Part shown: positions 18,497 through 27,404 of the stretch, piece by piece
Layout of the letters: every line of letters begins with the position of its first letter
How positions within the stretch are numbered: position 1 is the first letter of the stretch
Source of the DNA: Brenneria izbisi
Lineage (GTDB): Bacteria; Pseudomonadota; Gammaproteobacteria; Enterobacterales; Enterobacteriaceae
Length of the DNA stretch: 64,000 bases
Assembly: GCF_025840185.1 (NCBI RefSeq)
Contig: NZ_JAMPJU010000002.1
Span: 257,536-321,535 of the forward strand
Reading direction: 5' to 3'
Translations under genes and position numbers: made by a program
Notes under the pieces: generated by a model
What the model was told of the DNA's origin: nothing
Databases searched by the model: none
What the model saw: the letters and a program-made list of their open reading frames with translations, nothing else

Positions 18497-20083
18497 ATGG
18501 AGTGGATCGCCGATCCAACGATATGGGCAGGTCTGGCAACACTGGTTGTGCTGGAACTGGTATTAGGCATTGATAATCTGATCTTTATCGCCATCCTTGC
18601 TGAAAAACTACCTAAAGAACAACGAGATAAAGCAAGGATTGTGGGTCTGTTGCTGGCACTGGTGATGCGACTGCTTTTATTGTCGTCGATTTCCTGGCTT
18701 GTATCCCTGACGACTCCCCTCTTCACGCTGCTAGGACATTCATTCAGTGCGCGTGATGTCATCATGTTGATTGGCGGCGTATTCCTGTTATTCAAAGCAA
18801 CCATGGAACTTAACGAGCGGTTGGAAGGCAAGGATCAGGAGCAGCACACGCAACGTAAGGGAGCGCGTTTCTGGCCTGTCGTTGCGCAAATCGTCGTTCT
18901 GGATGCGATTTTCTCGCTCGATTCAGTCATCACCGCTGTTGGCATGACCGATCACTTATTAGTAATGATGTCTGCGGTAACCATCGCTATCTTCCTGATG
19001 CTGCTGGCGAGCAAACCATTGACCCGTTTTGTCGGCGAGCATCCAACCATTGTTATCTTGTGCCTGAGCTTTCTGCTGATGATTGGTTTCAGCCTGGTCG
19101 CGGATGCGTTTGGCTACCATATCCCCAAAGGCTATCTCTACGCCGCTATTGGTTTCTCAGTGCTTATCGAGTTGTTGAATCAGGTTTCGCAATTTAACCG
19201 TCGGCGCTTTCTTTCCTCTTCCATTCCCCTGCGCCAACGCACCGCCGAGGTCGTTCTGCGGATTTTGCGGGGAAATCATGATGAAGCAGAACTGGACAAC
19301 CAAACGTCATCAATGATTGCGGATAATGCGCATGCCGGTCAGGAAATTTTTAACCGGCAGGAGCGCCGCATGATCGAACGTGTTCTTGGTATGGCGCAGC
19401 GAACCATCAGCAGTATTATGACGTCCCGCCATGATATTGACCCGATTGAGCTCAATACCTCTCAACAGGAATTAGCGCAGATATTAAAAACCAGCCAGCA
19501 TACCCGACTGGTTATTGTCGATAGCAGCACATCGGATGAGTTGCTGGGGATAGTCAATGTCACAGACCTGTTACAGCAGCAACTAAGTCATGAACCGTTT
19601 GATCTGCATATTTTGCTGCGTCAGCCGCTGGTTTTTCCCGAACAGCTTTCTCTGTTACTGGCTCTTGATCAATTCAGGGAAGCACAAACTCATTTTGCAT
19701 TTGTCGCTGACGAGTTTGGTTCGGTCGAAGGGATTGTGACGCTAAGCGATGTGATGGAAACCATTGCCGGTAACCTGCCGCTGAAAGGTGAGGAAGTGGA
19801 TGCCCGTCATGATATTCAGCAAAATGAGGATGGCAGTTGGATCGCGAACGGCTATCTACCTTTGGAAGATCTGACCATGTACATTCCGCTCCCCCTGGAT
19901 GGAAAGCGAGAATATTATACGCTGGCCGGACTATTGATGGAGCACTCTCAGCGTATCCTGCAAGCTGGTGACAAACTGTTAATTGATGGCTATCAATTCA
20001 CCATTCTCACCGTAGAAAGTCATCGTATTGTGAAAGTGCTGATTACGCCTTTCAGCGAGCCTCCATCTGACTTTGAAGTTTGA
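18497..20083 (+). CDS. yegH: TerC-family inner-membrane protein with CBS pair and CorC domain (YegH)
   Basis: The 528-residue protein has the three-part YegH/YoaE architecture. A TerC membrane domain fills about residues 1-240 ([21 protein letters not shown] near 10, [20 protein letters not shown] near 135; the acidic residues in these helices suit metal-ion binding). A CBS-domain pair spans about 300-420, and a CorC/HlyC-associated domain lies at the C-terminus. E. coli YegH is 527 residues and is also divergent from wza. I start at ATG 18497 (MEWIADPT), the family start; a longer frame opens 34 codons earlier but is not conserved-looking. The function is not established; a role in metal-ion handling, possibly manganese export, is suggested by the TerC fold. 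Confidence 0.93.
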   Translation: MEWIADPTIWAGLATLVVLELVLGIDNLIFIAILAEKLPKEQRDKARIVGLLLALVMRLLLLSSISWLVSLTTPLFTLLGHSFSARDVIMLIGGVFLLFKATMELNERLEGKDQEQHTQRKGARFWPVVAQIVVLDAIFSLDSVITAVGMTDHLLVMMSAVTIAIFLMLLASKPLTRFVGEHPTIVILCLSFLLMIGFSLVADAFGYHIPKGYLYAAIGFSVLIELLNQVSQFNRRRFLSSSIPLRQRTAEVVLRILRGNHDEAELDNQTSSMIADNAHAGQEIFNRQERRMIERVLGMAQRTISSIMTSRHDIDPIELNTSQQELAQILKTSQHTRLVIVDSSTSDELLGIVNVTDLLQQQLSHEPFDLHILLRQPLVFPEQLSLLLALDQFREAQTHFAFVADEFGSVEGIVTLSDVMETIAGNLPLKGEEVDARHDIQQNEDGSWIANGYLPLEDLTMYIPLPLDGKREYYTLAGLLMEHSQRILQAGDKLLIDGYQFTILTVESHRIVKVLITPFSEPPSDFEV

Positions 20084-20101
20084 TGATGGACGGATTTTTG
20101 A

Positions 20102-20330
20102 TGCGGCTTCGCGAACTTTCGCCACCCGCTGCAACCGCATGCGATTGACCTGAGTTTTTACCTGAACGCCATGCAGTTGCAGCTGGCGCAAGGTAATAAA
20201 AGCCTGCCGCTGGTCGTACCCCTGCTGTTTTACCATCACAGCCCAACACCCGCCATTCCAGTCCGCACTGGTTTGATCACATTGACTATCCGCCGCTGGC
20301 TGAAAATGCCATTAACCAAAGAATAATCAG
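20102..20330 (+). pseudogene. Remnant of an Rpn-family nuclease / YhgA-like putative transposase
   Basis: Between yegH and asmA the plus strand encodes, in the frame of base 20201, IDLSFYLNAMQLQLAQGNKS followed by LPLVVPLLFYHH, ending in SPTP. This matches the conserved Rpn block in which RY..A.M..HL..G is followed by K.LPLV.PLLFYHG and SPYP. After a frame change near 20240-20265 the sequence reads HWFDHIDYPPLAENAINQR, resembling the continuation of the same family (W.D.F..P.LA). There is no start codon, an in-frame stop precedes the fragment, and most of the N-terminal PD-(D/E)XK nuclease core is missing. It is therefore a decayed fragment of a recombination-promoting nuclease gene. The match is by recognition, not by search. 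Confidence 0.6.
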
Positions 20331-20342
20331 TGCAACAACTGC

Positions 20343-22172
20343 TTACAGCCGATCGAGCAGTTGTTTCAGATCCTTACCTTTCTGACTTTGCTGGTTTTTA
20401 TCCGCCCACTCGTTTAAACGTTTTTTCATTTCGCTTTGCAAGCGTTTACGCAATAGCTGATCCACCTGCAACTGATAATTCAGGTTGTTCCAGGGGCCAT
20501 AGAGCCGCAGAGGAATCGCCGTGTTTTGCAGCACCTTGACTAATTGCTCATCGCCCTGCCAACCTTGTGTTATCAATACGCCGAGGTTGATATCGCAGGT
20601 TTGCGCCGGGAGGTCAAACAGCCCCGCGCCGGTTACGGTTAACAACTCAGAAATACCGTTCAGATCGCTGATCCGTAGCTTGCCTGCATTAAGCTGGGCA
20701 TTGCCCGTCAACTGTCGCACCTCGGTATAACGTTCATAACGTTCCTGGCCTCGCACATTCACGTTATTACGCGCGACGGCCATCTGCACCATTTGCTGGA
20801 TATTCAATCCATGCATACGCATGTTGTTAACTTTAAACGTCGTTGCGCCTTGCCATTGACGGGTAACCGCAGGCAGCGTCAGGGCATTGCCGCTAAGCTG
20901 GCCATTAAGAGACAAACTGCCGCTTACGGTCTCAGGCAAGTCAAATGCCGCCATCAAGGACGATAGCGCCACATTCTTGATCTCCGGTTGCAGCGTGATG
21001 GCGGGCGTGGCATTGCTATCCATTTTACCGGGCACAGAGAAGTGTCCTTCCCCCAGCTTTCCGTCAAGTGCGGCAATCGTGAGCACGCCCTGCCGGTTAG
21101 TCGCCTGAAGATTGAACTGGCTGATGTCAAGCCCACGGTAAACCAATGTGTCAGCTTGCAGCGACAGGCGCGCGCTAAATTCCTGTAAACTCTTTTGCGC
21201 ATCAGGCGGCGCATCGCTGGAAATCACCGGCTTGCCCGCTTTAATCTGAACCGCTGGCGTGCTTTTATCCGCTGTCGCTTTCAAGCCAAGCAGTGCATCT
21301 AAATCCAGCTTGCCAGACTTCAGATCCAGAACATAATCGGGGCGCTCTCCCAACGTGGCGCTGCCGCTTCCCGTTAGCTGGCTTTCATTGGCGCTCAGCG
21401 CCAATTGGCTGACAGTAATTTTTTCAGGATCTTGCTGATAGCTGGCCTGCAAACTGCCGCTGCCGCTAATTCCGCCTTCGGGAATGCCCGCGCCCTGAAT
21501 TTGATAGTCCAGCGAGCGTATAGCGGCGTTAACCTGCTGCGGGAAGTGCTGCATATCCATATCCGCAGACAGAGAGAGCGCCACATCGCGTTGATCGCGG
21601 TTGATCCGGCTCGACAGAGTAATACTGACCTGACGATTACCATCCTGCTCCATCAGCAAATTGATGTCGCGTACATTGACCTGTTCGCCGTTACTGCGCT
21701 GCAACACCAACAGACTATCCGCGATTTTCAGTTGATCAATGTCGAATCGCCAGCCTTGCCCTTCGGTGGGAGCGGGTGATCCCGCAGGCGCAATAGGCGC
21801 GTTACCGGGCTTTCTGGCCTCGCTTTCGGGCGTCAAGCGGATGACCGCCCCTTTCAGCATGATCTGCTTAATCGCCAGCTTGTGAGACAGCAACGGCCAG
21901 AGTTGCACATCCAACCGCATATTTTCCGCGCTGACCACCGGCGCCGTCGAACCAGGCGCACTTAGCGACATGCCGCCGGACAGAATGCTCAACTGCGGCC
22001 AGACATGCCAACGCAGATCGCCATCCAATTGCAGGCGATAACCGCTGCGCTCCTCGACCTGTTTTATCATATAAGCGCGAAAATCATTGGGATTTACCAG
22101 CACCACCAGCGCTGTCATTCCTGCCACCAACACGACAAGCAGAATTGCCAGTGTCGTCAGAAATCTTCTCAT
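20343..22172 (-). CDS. asmA: AsmA family envelope-biogenesis protein
   Basis: The 609-residue protein has one N-terminal membrane anchor (FLTTLAILLVVLVAGMTALVVL, residues 4-25) and a long periplasmic region. It begins with the AsmA signature VNPNDFRAYMIKQVEERSGY and ends with the conserved C-terminal AsmA domain near residues 400-600. AsmA-like proteins are large beta-rich bridge-like proteins thought to move phospholipids to the outer membrane; asmA mutations were found as suppressors of assembly-defective OmpF. Size and neighbours (yegH on one side, dcd on the other) match E. coli asmA (617). The ATG at 22172 gives the family N-terminus. Confidence 0.95.
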   Translation of the reverse strand: MRRFLTTLAILLVVLVAGMTALVVLVNPNDFRAYMIKQVEERSGYRLQLDGDLRWHVWPQLSILSGGMSLSAPGSTAPVVSAENMRLDVQLWPLLSHKLAIKQIMLKGAVIRLTPESEARKPGNAPIAPAGSPAPTEGQGWRFDIDQLKIADSLLVLQRSNGEQVNVRDINLLMEQDGNRQVSITLSSRINRDQRDVALSLSADMDMQHFPQQVNAAIRSLDYQIQGAGIPEGGISGSGSLQASYQQDPEKITVSQLALSANESQLTGSGSATLGERPDYVLDLKSGKLDLDALLGLKATADKSTPAVQIKAGKPVISSDAPPDAQKSLQEFSARLSLQADTLVYRGLDISQFNLQATNRQGVLTIAALDGKLGEGHFSVPGKMDSNATPAITLQPEIKNVALSSLMAAFDLPETVSGSLSLNGQLSGNALTLPAVTRQWQGATTFKVNNMRMHGLNIQQMVQMAVARNNVNVRGQERYERYTEVRQLTGNAQLNAGKLRISDLNGISELLTVTGAGLFDLPAQTCDINLGVLITQGWQGDEQLVKVLQNTAIPLRLYGPWNNLNYQLQVDQLLRKRLQSEMKKRLNEWADKNQQSQKGKDLKQLLDRL

Positions 22173-22217
22173 GCCATCCTCATTGTAATCCGCATAGTCA
22201 ACAGGCCTGCCGGCAAT

Positions 22218-22799
22218 TTAGTCTTTATCAATCCGGCTTGCGACAGCGCCCTGCTGATCTTTATATTTGGCGTCCTGCCGACGATTGTAAGGACGCGCAG
22301 CCGGGCCTGATAACGGTTCGAAGCTCAACGCGCCGATCATCATTCCAGGGCGCAACGCCAACGGCAACTTACCTGAATTATAGAACTCCAGCACAATTCT
22401 TCCTTGCCAACCGGGATCAATACGATGTGCGGTCACATGGACCATCAATCCCAGACGCGCCAGCGAGGAGCGACCATCCAGCCATCCCACCAGATTATCC
22501 GGCAAGGTAACCGACTCAAACGTCACCGCCAGCGCCAACTCTCCCGGATGAAGAAAAAACGCTTCGCCTTCCGGTAAATTAATCTCATCGCTCATCACGC
22601 GATCCAATGCCGCGCTGACCTCATCCTTCGGGCCGCTTAGATCAATATAGGCCGCGGTATGGCCTCTGAATACCCGAAACTGATTTCCCAAACGGACATC
22701 CACTGTTGCGCCATTAATTCTTTCCGTCGGCGGGCGGGGCGTAATCACCAACCGGCCATCATCCAGCCAGGCTTCAATGTCACGATCACACAGTCTCAT
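22218..22799 (-). CDS. dcd: dCTP deaminase
   Basis: A 193-residue cytoplasmic trimeric enzyme converting dCTP to dUTP, the main source of dUMP for thymidylate synthesis in enterobacteria. Motifs: [15 protein letters not shown] near 32, the catalytic region [17 protein letters not shown] near 104, [19 protein letters not shown] near 125 and the C-terminal lid ending SRIDKD. I start at ATG 22799 ([11 protein letters not shown]), the family start, with GGAGAAG upstream; a slightly longer frame would add four residues and is not needed. asmA follows 45 bp later and udk lies just upstream, all on one strand in the conserved E. coli order. Confidence 0.97.
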   Translation of the reverse strand: MRLCDRDIEAWLDDGRLVITPRPPTERINGATVDVRLGNQFRVFRGHTAAYIDLSGPKDEVSAALDRVMSDEINLPEGEAFFLHPGELALAVTFESVTLPDNLVGWLDGRSSLARLGLMVHVTAHRIDPGWQGRIVLEFYNSGKLPLALRPGMMIGALSFEPLSGPAARPYNRRQDAKYKDQQGAVASRIDKD

Positions 22800-22860
22800 T
22801 TTCTTCTCCATTCGACATCGGCATTGGGGAAAATCCCCCTCACTTATTCAACCCACCGGT

Positions 22861-23502
22861 TTACTCAAAGAACTGACTTAACTTGGCTTTCAGAATATCG
22901 ATCGCGATACGGTTTTTTCCGCCGCGCGGGACAATGATATCGGCGTACTGTTTGGATGGTTCGATGAATTGCAGAAACATGGGACGCACCGTTTTCTGGT
23001 ACTGCTCCATCACGGAATCCATCGAACGTCCACGCTCATTCACATCGCGGCGCATCCGGCGCAACAGGCAGATATCCAGCGGGGTATCGACAAAAATGGA
23101 AAAATTCATCTCATCGCGCAGACGGGCATCCGTCAACAGCAAAATACCTTCAAGAATAATGACTTTCTTCGGTTCCAGATGAATCGTTTCCTGCTTGCGG
23201 GTATGTTCAACATAACTATAGAGAGGAAGCTCTATCGCCTGCCCCGCTTTCAGCATTTGCAGATGCGTCAGCAACAGGCTGTGATCCATCGAACTTGGGT
23301 GGTCATAATTGGTTTTTACCCGCTCTTCCATCGTCAGATGACTTTGATCTTTGTAGTAGCTGTCTTCAGGTATCACACCAATATGTTCGTCACCGACCTG
23401 ATCGCGCAACTCACGGTACAACGTACTGGAAATAAGACTTTTACCGGAAGCCGAGGCCCCCGAAATCCCGATAATGACACACTGGTGAGACTGCTCAGTC
23501 AT
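22861..23502 (-). CDS. udk: Uridine/cytidine kinase
   Basis: A 213-residue cytoplasmic kinase phosphorylating uridine and cytidine in pyrimidine salvage. The P-loop [11 protein letters not shown] starts at residue 13. Further motifs are [11 protein letters not shown] near 45, [13 protein letters not shown] near 65, ILEGILLL near 115 and [12 protein letters not shown] near 150. The length equals E. coli Udk (213). It sits in the conserved block mrp / udk - dcd - asmA, 61 bp before dcd, and may share a transcript with it. The 257 bp between it and mrp contain no supportable gene. Confidence 0.97.
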   Translation of the reverse strand: MTEQSHQCVIIGISGASASGKSLISSTLYRELRDQVGDEHIGVIPEDSYYKDQSHLTMEERVKTNYDHPSSMDHSLLLTHLQMLKAGQAIELPLYSYVEHTRKQETIHLEPKKVIILEGILLLTDARLRDEMNFSIFVDTPLDICLLRRMRRDVNERGRSMDSVMEQYQKTVRPMFLQFIEPSKQYADIIVPRGGKNRIAIDILKAKLSQFFE

Positions 23503-23759
23503 GGTATTAACGACCTGATTAACAATAATAAAAAGAGGGGAAACACGCCAGCAGGCGCTTTGTCGCGCAATTATAGGGAGTTAGCGCAGTTCGCGCCAGC
23601 CTTTCACACTGAGGCGGAACATCGACGCACAACGACAATGTTGGGTTCAGTATGCGCGCTATCCCGCTGGACGGCGAACAAAGAAAATGAATAAAGGGCA
23701 ACGGAGGCGGCGAAAACAATAAATGTTTGTCGCGCCGCCAACTACCATAGTGTCTGAGG

Positions 23760-24869
23760 CTACACCGCGCGGAAAGAAATCTCGGTGGGGATCACTTGTC
23801 CTTGCCAGTAAAGCTGTGCGGCGACCTGCCCCGCCAGTTCACGGTATAACGACGTGAATTCGCTGTCAGGATGGCTGACTACCGTCGGTTCGCCGCGATC
23901 CAGATCTTCGCGCAACGAGATATGCAGCGGCAGTTGCCCCAGCAAAGCGCAGTGATATTTTTCCGCCAGTTTCTGTGCGCCGCCAGTACCGAAGATCGGC
24001 TCCAGATGACCACAATGACTACAGATGTGAACGCTCATATTCTCGACGATACCCAAGACCGGCACGCTGACTTTTTCAAACATCGCAATGCCTTTCATCG
24101 CATCCATCAGGGCGATATCTTGCGGCGTGGTCACCACCACGGCGCCGGTCACCGGAATATTCTGCGCCAGCGTCAACTGAATGTCGCCGGTTCCCGGCGG
24201 CATATCCAGCACCAGATAATCCAGTTCCGGCCAGAGCGTATCCTGCAACAGTTGCAGTAATGCTTTGCTGGCCATCGGCCCGCGCCACACCATGGCATTA
24301 TCGTCCGTCACCAGATACCCAATCGAGTTGGTTGCCAGACCGTGCGCCATAATCGGCGCCATATGCTGACCATCCGGCGACGTTGGGCGCTCACTCGCCG
24401 CGCCCAGCATAGTTGGGATCGAAGGTCCGTAGATATCGGCATCCAGAATACCGACATTGGCGCCTTCCGCGGCCAGCGCCAGCGCCATATTGACCGCCGT
24501 GCTGGATTTACCGACACCGCCCTTACCGGAGCTAACCGCAATAATGTTCTTCACGCCCTTCACGCCAGTCTGATCGTTCACCCGGCGCATTGTGGCGATA
24601 TTGTGCGTCAGACGCCACTCAATGACTTTCGCCCCGGACAGAGTCATCAGTTCAGCGCTGACCGTTTCTTTTAATGCTGCCAATCCGCTCAGCCAAGCAA
24701 ACGGCATGGTCAACTCGATATGCAACACCTCGTCCAATAGCGCGCAATGGTGCAAGGCATTCAGGGTGGTCAGATTATTTTTCAGCGTCGGGTGCTGAAA
24801 AGTAGAAAGAACCCCGCTGACCATGGCACGCAATGCTTCAGGACGTTGTTCGGGGAGTTTTGAGTTCAT
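23760..24869 (-). CDS. apbC: Iron-sulfur cluster carrier protein Mrp/ApbC
   Basis: A 369-residue P-loop ATPase of the Mrp/NBP35 family that binds and transfers a [4Fe-4S] cluster. The deviant Walker A motif SSGKGGVGKSSTAVN is near residue 114. LDADIYGPSIPTMLG follows near 142, and the cluster-binding CSHCG pair lies near 283. The N-terminal DUF59-like region is shorter than in plant homologues, as in E. coli. The gene is divergent from metG, as in E. coli (apbC/mrp next to metG), with a 209-bp shared upstream region. Cofactor supply to the nearby Fe-S-rich formate dehydrogenase is plausible but only by general function. Confidence 0.96.
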   Translation of the reverse strand: MNSKLPEQRPEALRAMVSGVLSTFQHPTLKNNLTTLNALHHCALLDEVLHIELTMPFAWLSGLAALKETVSAELMTLSGAKVIEWRLTHNIATMRRVNDQTGVKGVKNIIAVSSGKGGVGKSSTAVNMALALAAEGANVGILDADIYGPSIPTMLGAASERPTSPDGQHMAPIMAHGLATNSIGYLVTDDNAMVWRGPMASKALLQLLQDTLWPELDYLVLDMPPGTGDIQLTLAQNIPVTGAVVVTTPQDIALMDAMKGIAMFEKVSVPVLGIVENMSVHICSHCGHLEPIFGTGGAQKLAEKYHCALLGQLPLHISLREDLDRGEPTVVSHPDSEFTSLYRELAGQVAAQLYWQGQVIPTEISFRAV

Positions 24870-25078
24870 TCCGGCTCCTTGAAATTCTGATTATTAACCG
24901 ATAAAAACCGTTACAGCATACCAGAAGGCGGGCGGGCTGGCGTCCTTGATGGTGAAAAACCCGAATGACGATATTCAATCACCACCCAGAGAGGTTTTAG
25001 TCAAGGCAGCGGTTTACGCCGCAAGCCGCTATCGGTTAACATCGTTTTCCCTCTATCACAAAAGAAAGCAAGTTCCTC

Positions 25079-27106
25079 ATGACTCAAGTCGCAAAGAAAA
25101 TATTGGTAACGTGCGCGCTGCCTTATGCTAATGGTTCGATCCACCTCGGTCATATGCTTGAACACATTCAGGCGGATATCTGGGTTCGTTACCAGCGAAT
25201 GCGCGGCAACCAGGTTCATTTTATCTGTGCAGACGATGCCCATGGCACGCCGATTATGCTGAAAGCTCAGCAGATGGGGATCGCGCCAGAAGAAATGATC
25301 GCGGCAATGAGTCAGGAACATCAGCAGGACTTCGCCGGTTTCCACATCAGCTATGACAATTATCACTCCACGCACAGTGAAGAGAACCGCGAGTTGTCCG
25401 CGCTGATTTACGGTCGTCTGAAAGAGAACGGTTTTATTAAAAACCGCACCATCTCGCAGCTTTACGATCCGGAAAAAGGCATGTTCCTGCCAGACCGCTT
25501 TGTGAAGGGCACCTGCCCGAAATGTAAAGCGGCCGATCAGTACGGCGATAACTGCGAAGTCTGTGGCGCCACCTATAGCCCGACGGAACTGATCGATCCC
25601 AAATCCGCGGTGTCCGGCGCTACGCCGGTGATGCGCGAATCCGAGCACTTCTTCTTTGATTTGCCAGCTTTCAGCGAGATGCTGCAAGCCTGGACACGTT
25701 CCGGCGCGTTGCAGGAACAGGTGGCCAACAAAATGCAGGAATGGTTTGACGCCGGTCTGCAACAGTGGGACATCACCCGCGATGCGCCTTATTTCGGTTT
25801 CGAAGTGCCTGACGCGCCGGGCAAATATTTCTACGTCTGGCTGGATGCGCCAATCGGCTACATGGGTTCCTTCAAAAACCTGTGCGACAAACGTGGCGAT
25901 CTGAGTTTTGATGAATTTTGGCGCAAGGATTCCACGACCGATCTATATCATTTCATCGGTAAGGATATCGTCTATTTCCACAGCCTGTTCTGGCCGGCCA
26001 TGCTTGAAGGCAGCGGTTTCCGTAAACCCACCAACCTGTTTGTTCACGGCTATGTGACAGTTAACGGCGCCAAGATGTCCAAGTCACGCGGCACCTTCAT
26101 CAAAGCCGGAACTTATCTGCAACATCTGGATGCGGACTGCCTGCGTTATTACTACGCAGCGAAACTCTCTGCGCGCATTGATGACATCGACCTCAATCTG
26201 GAAGATTTTGTTCAGCGGGTGAATGCCGATATCGTCAATAAACTGGTCAATCTTGCATCACGGAATGCTGGCTTCATCAGCAAGCGTTTTGACGGCAAGC
26301 TGGCCGATAAGCTGGCTGACGCCGCGTTGTACAAAACATTTACCGATGCCGCAAAAAGCATTGCCGACGCTTACGGCAATCGTGAATCTGGCAAAGCGAT
26401 CCGTGAAATTATGGCGCTGGCTGATCTGGCAAACCGTTACGTTGATGAGCAAGCCCCGTGGGTAGTGGCCAGGGAAGAAGGACGGGACGACGATCTCCAG
26501 GCAATCTGTTCCATGGGCATCAACCTGTTCCGGGTGCTGATGACCTACCTGAAGCCAGTATTGCCGGCGCTGGCGCAGCGAGCGGAAGCGTTTCTGAATC
26601 AGGAACTGCGTTGGGATGACATCGCCGCGCCGTTGCTCGGCCATCAGGTCAATACCTTCAAAGCGCTTTTCAACCGCATCGATCTGGATAAAGTCAATGC
26701 CATGGTCGATGCGTCCAAAGAAGATATGATCCAAACCCAAGCCGTTTCCGGCCCGCTGGCGGATAACCCGATACAAGAAGCGATCAAGTTTGATGACTTT
26801 GACAAAGTGGATATGCGTATCGCGCTGATCAAGCAAGCGGAACAGGTTGAGGGATCGGATAAGTTGCTGCGCCTGACGCTGGATCTGGGAGGCGAAACGC
26901 GTCAGGTCTTCTCCGGTATTCGTGCGGCGTATCCTGATCCGAGCCAACTGGTTGGTCGTCTGACGGTAATGGTCGCCAACCTTGCGCCGCGCAAAATGCG
27001 TTTTGGCGTGTCGGAAGGCATGGTGATGGCCGCGGGTCCGGGCGGTAAAGATATTTTCCTGCTGAGCCCGGATAGCGGCGCTCAGCCAGGCATGCAAGTC
27101 AAATAA
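25079..27106 (+). CDS. metG: Methionyl-tRNA synthetase
   Basis: A 675-residue class I aminoacyl-tRNA synthetase charging initiator and elongator tRNA-Met. The HIGH-type signature is in [13 protein letters not shown] near residue 15. The zinc knuckle has [17 protein letters not shown] near 143, and KMSKS is in [11 protein letters not shown] near 331. The C-terminal EMAPII/tRNA-binding domain (about 573-675) contains [11 protein letters not shown] and [10 protein letters not shown] and mediates dimer formation. Length agrees with E. coli MetG (677). It starts at ATG 25079 and is followed by a rho-independent-type hairpin. Several long antisense frames across it are shadows. Confidence 0.98.
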   Translation: MTQVAKKILVTCALPYANGSIHLGHMLEHIQADIWVRYQRMRGNQVHFICADDAHGTPIMLKAQQMGIAPEEMIAAMSQEHQQDFAGFHISYDNYHSTHSEENRELSALIYGRLKENGFIKNRTISQLYDPEKGMFLPDRFVKGTCPKCKAADQYGDNCEVCGATYSPTELIDPKSAVSGATPVMRESEHFFFDLPAFSEMLQAWTRSGALQEQVANKMQEWFDAGLQQWDITRDAPYFGFEVPDAPGKYFYVWLDAPIGYMGSFKNLCDKRGDLSFDEFWRKDSTTDLYHFIGKDIVYFHSLFWPAMLEGSGFRKPTNLFVHGYVTVNGAKMSKSRGTFIKAGTYLQHLDADCLRYYYAAKLSARIDDIDLNLEDFVQRVNADIVNKLVNLASRNAGFISKRFDGKLADKLADAALYKTFTDAAKSIADAYGNRESGKAIREIMALADLANRYVDEQAPWVVAREEGRDDDLQAICSMGINLFRVLMTYLKPVLPALAQRAEAFLNQELRWDDIAAPLLGHQVNTFKALFNRIDLDKVNAMVDASKEDMIQTQAVSGPLADNPIQEAIKFDDFDKVDMRIALIKQAEQVEGSDKLLRLTLDLGGETRQVFSGIRAAYPDPSQLVGRLTVMVANLAPRKMRFGVSEGMVMAAGPGGKDIFLLSPDSGAQPGMQVK

Positions 27107-27120
27107 TTTCCTTCTCTCTC

Positions 27121-27142
27121 AGGCCGAACCGTGGTTCGGCCT
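27121..27142 (+). terminator. metG terminator hairpin
   Basis: The arms AGGCCGAAC and GTTCGGCCT are perfect and enclose a four-base loop, starting about 15 bp after the metG stop. The following sequence is only moderately T-rich, so it may be a weak intrinsic terminator. Confidence 0.7.
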
Positions 27143-27259
27143 GCTATTATCCCGTTTCTCCTCGCCCGTTTCTCCGCAATTTTTCGTTTCATTCCGTATG
27201 CGGCGCGTTACATCATTCAACCTCAATTTAACAATCACACAACCCGACGCTATATACAA

Positions 27260-27275
27260 TGTGATACAGCGCACA
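27260..27275 (+). promoter_or_regulatory. Possible CRP-type site upstream of the formate dehydrogenase operon
   Basis: TGTGA-N6-GCACA lies about 130 bp before the fdoG start, one base away from the TGTGA-N6-TCACA consensus, with symmetric AT flanks. No good FNR palindrome (TTGAT-N4-ATCAA) was found in the same interval. The site is suggestive only. Confidence 0.3.
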
Positions 27276-27404
27276 TAATCCATATCAGTCATCGGGTGAA
27301 AAGGTGTTTTAAATAATTACTTTTTGATTTGGCGCAAAACCCACAAATTATGTGTTGTTAAATTGCCCGCAACAAAAATGATACATAATAAAACAGGGAA
27401 ACTA

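Noticed and set aside
23503-23759. Possible gene in the udk-mrp gap
   Set aside because: Short frames on both strands have no ribosome-binding site or recognisable sequence.
25001-27097. Minus-strand frames of 253 and 279 codons opposite metG
   Set aside because: metG is unmistakable with all motifs in the plus frame, and the antisense products look like low-complexity His/Arg/Gln-rich translations.
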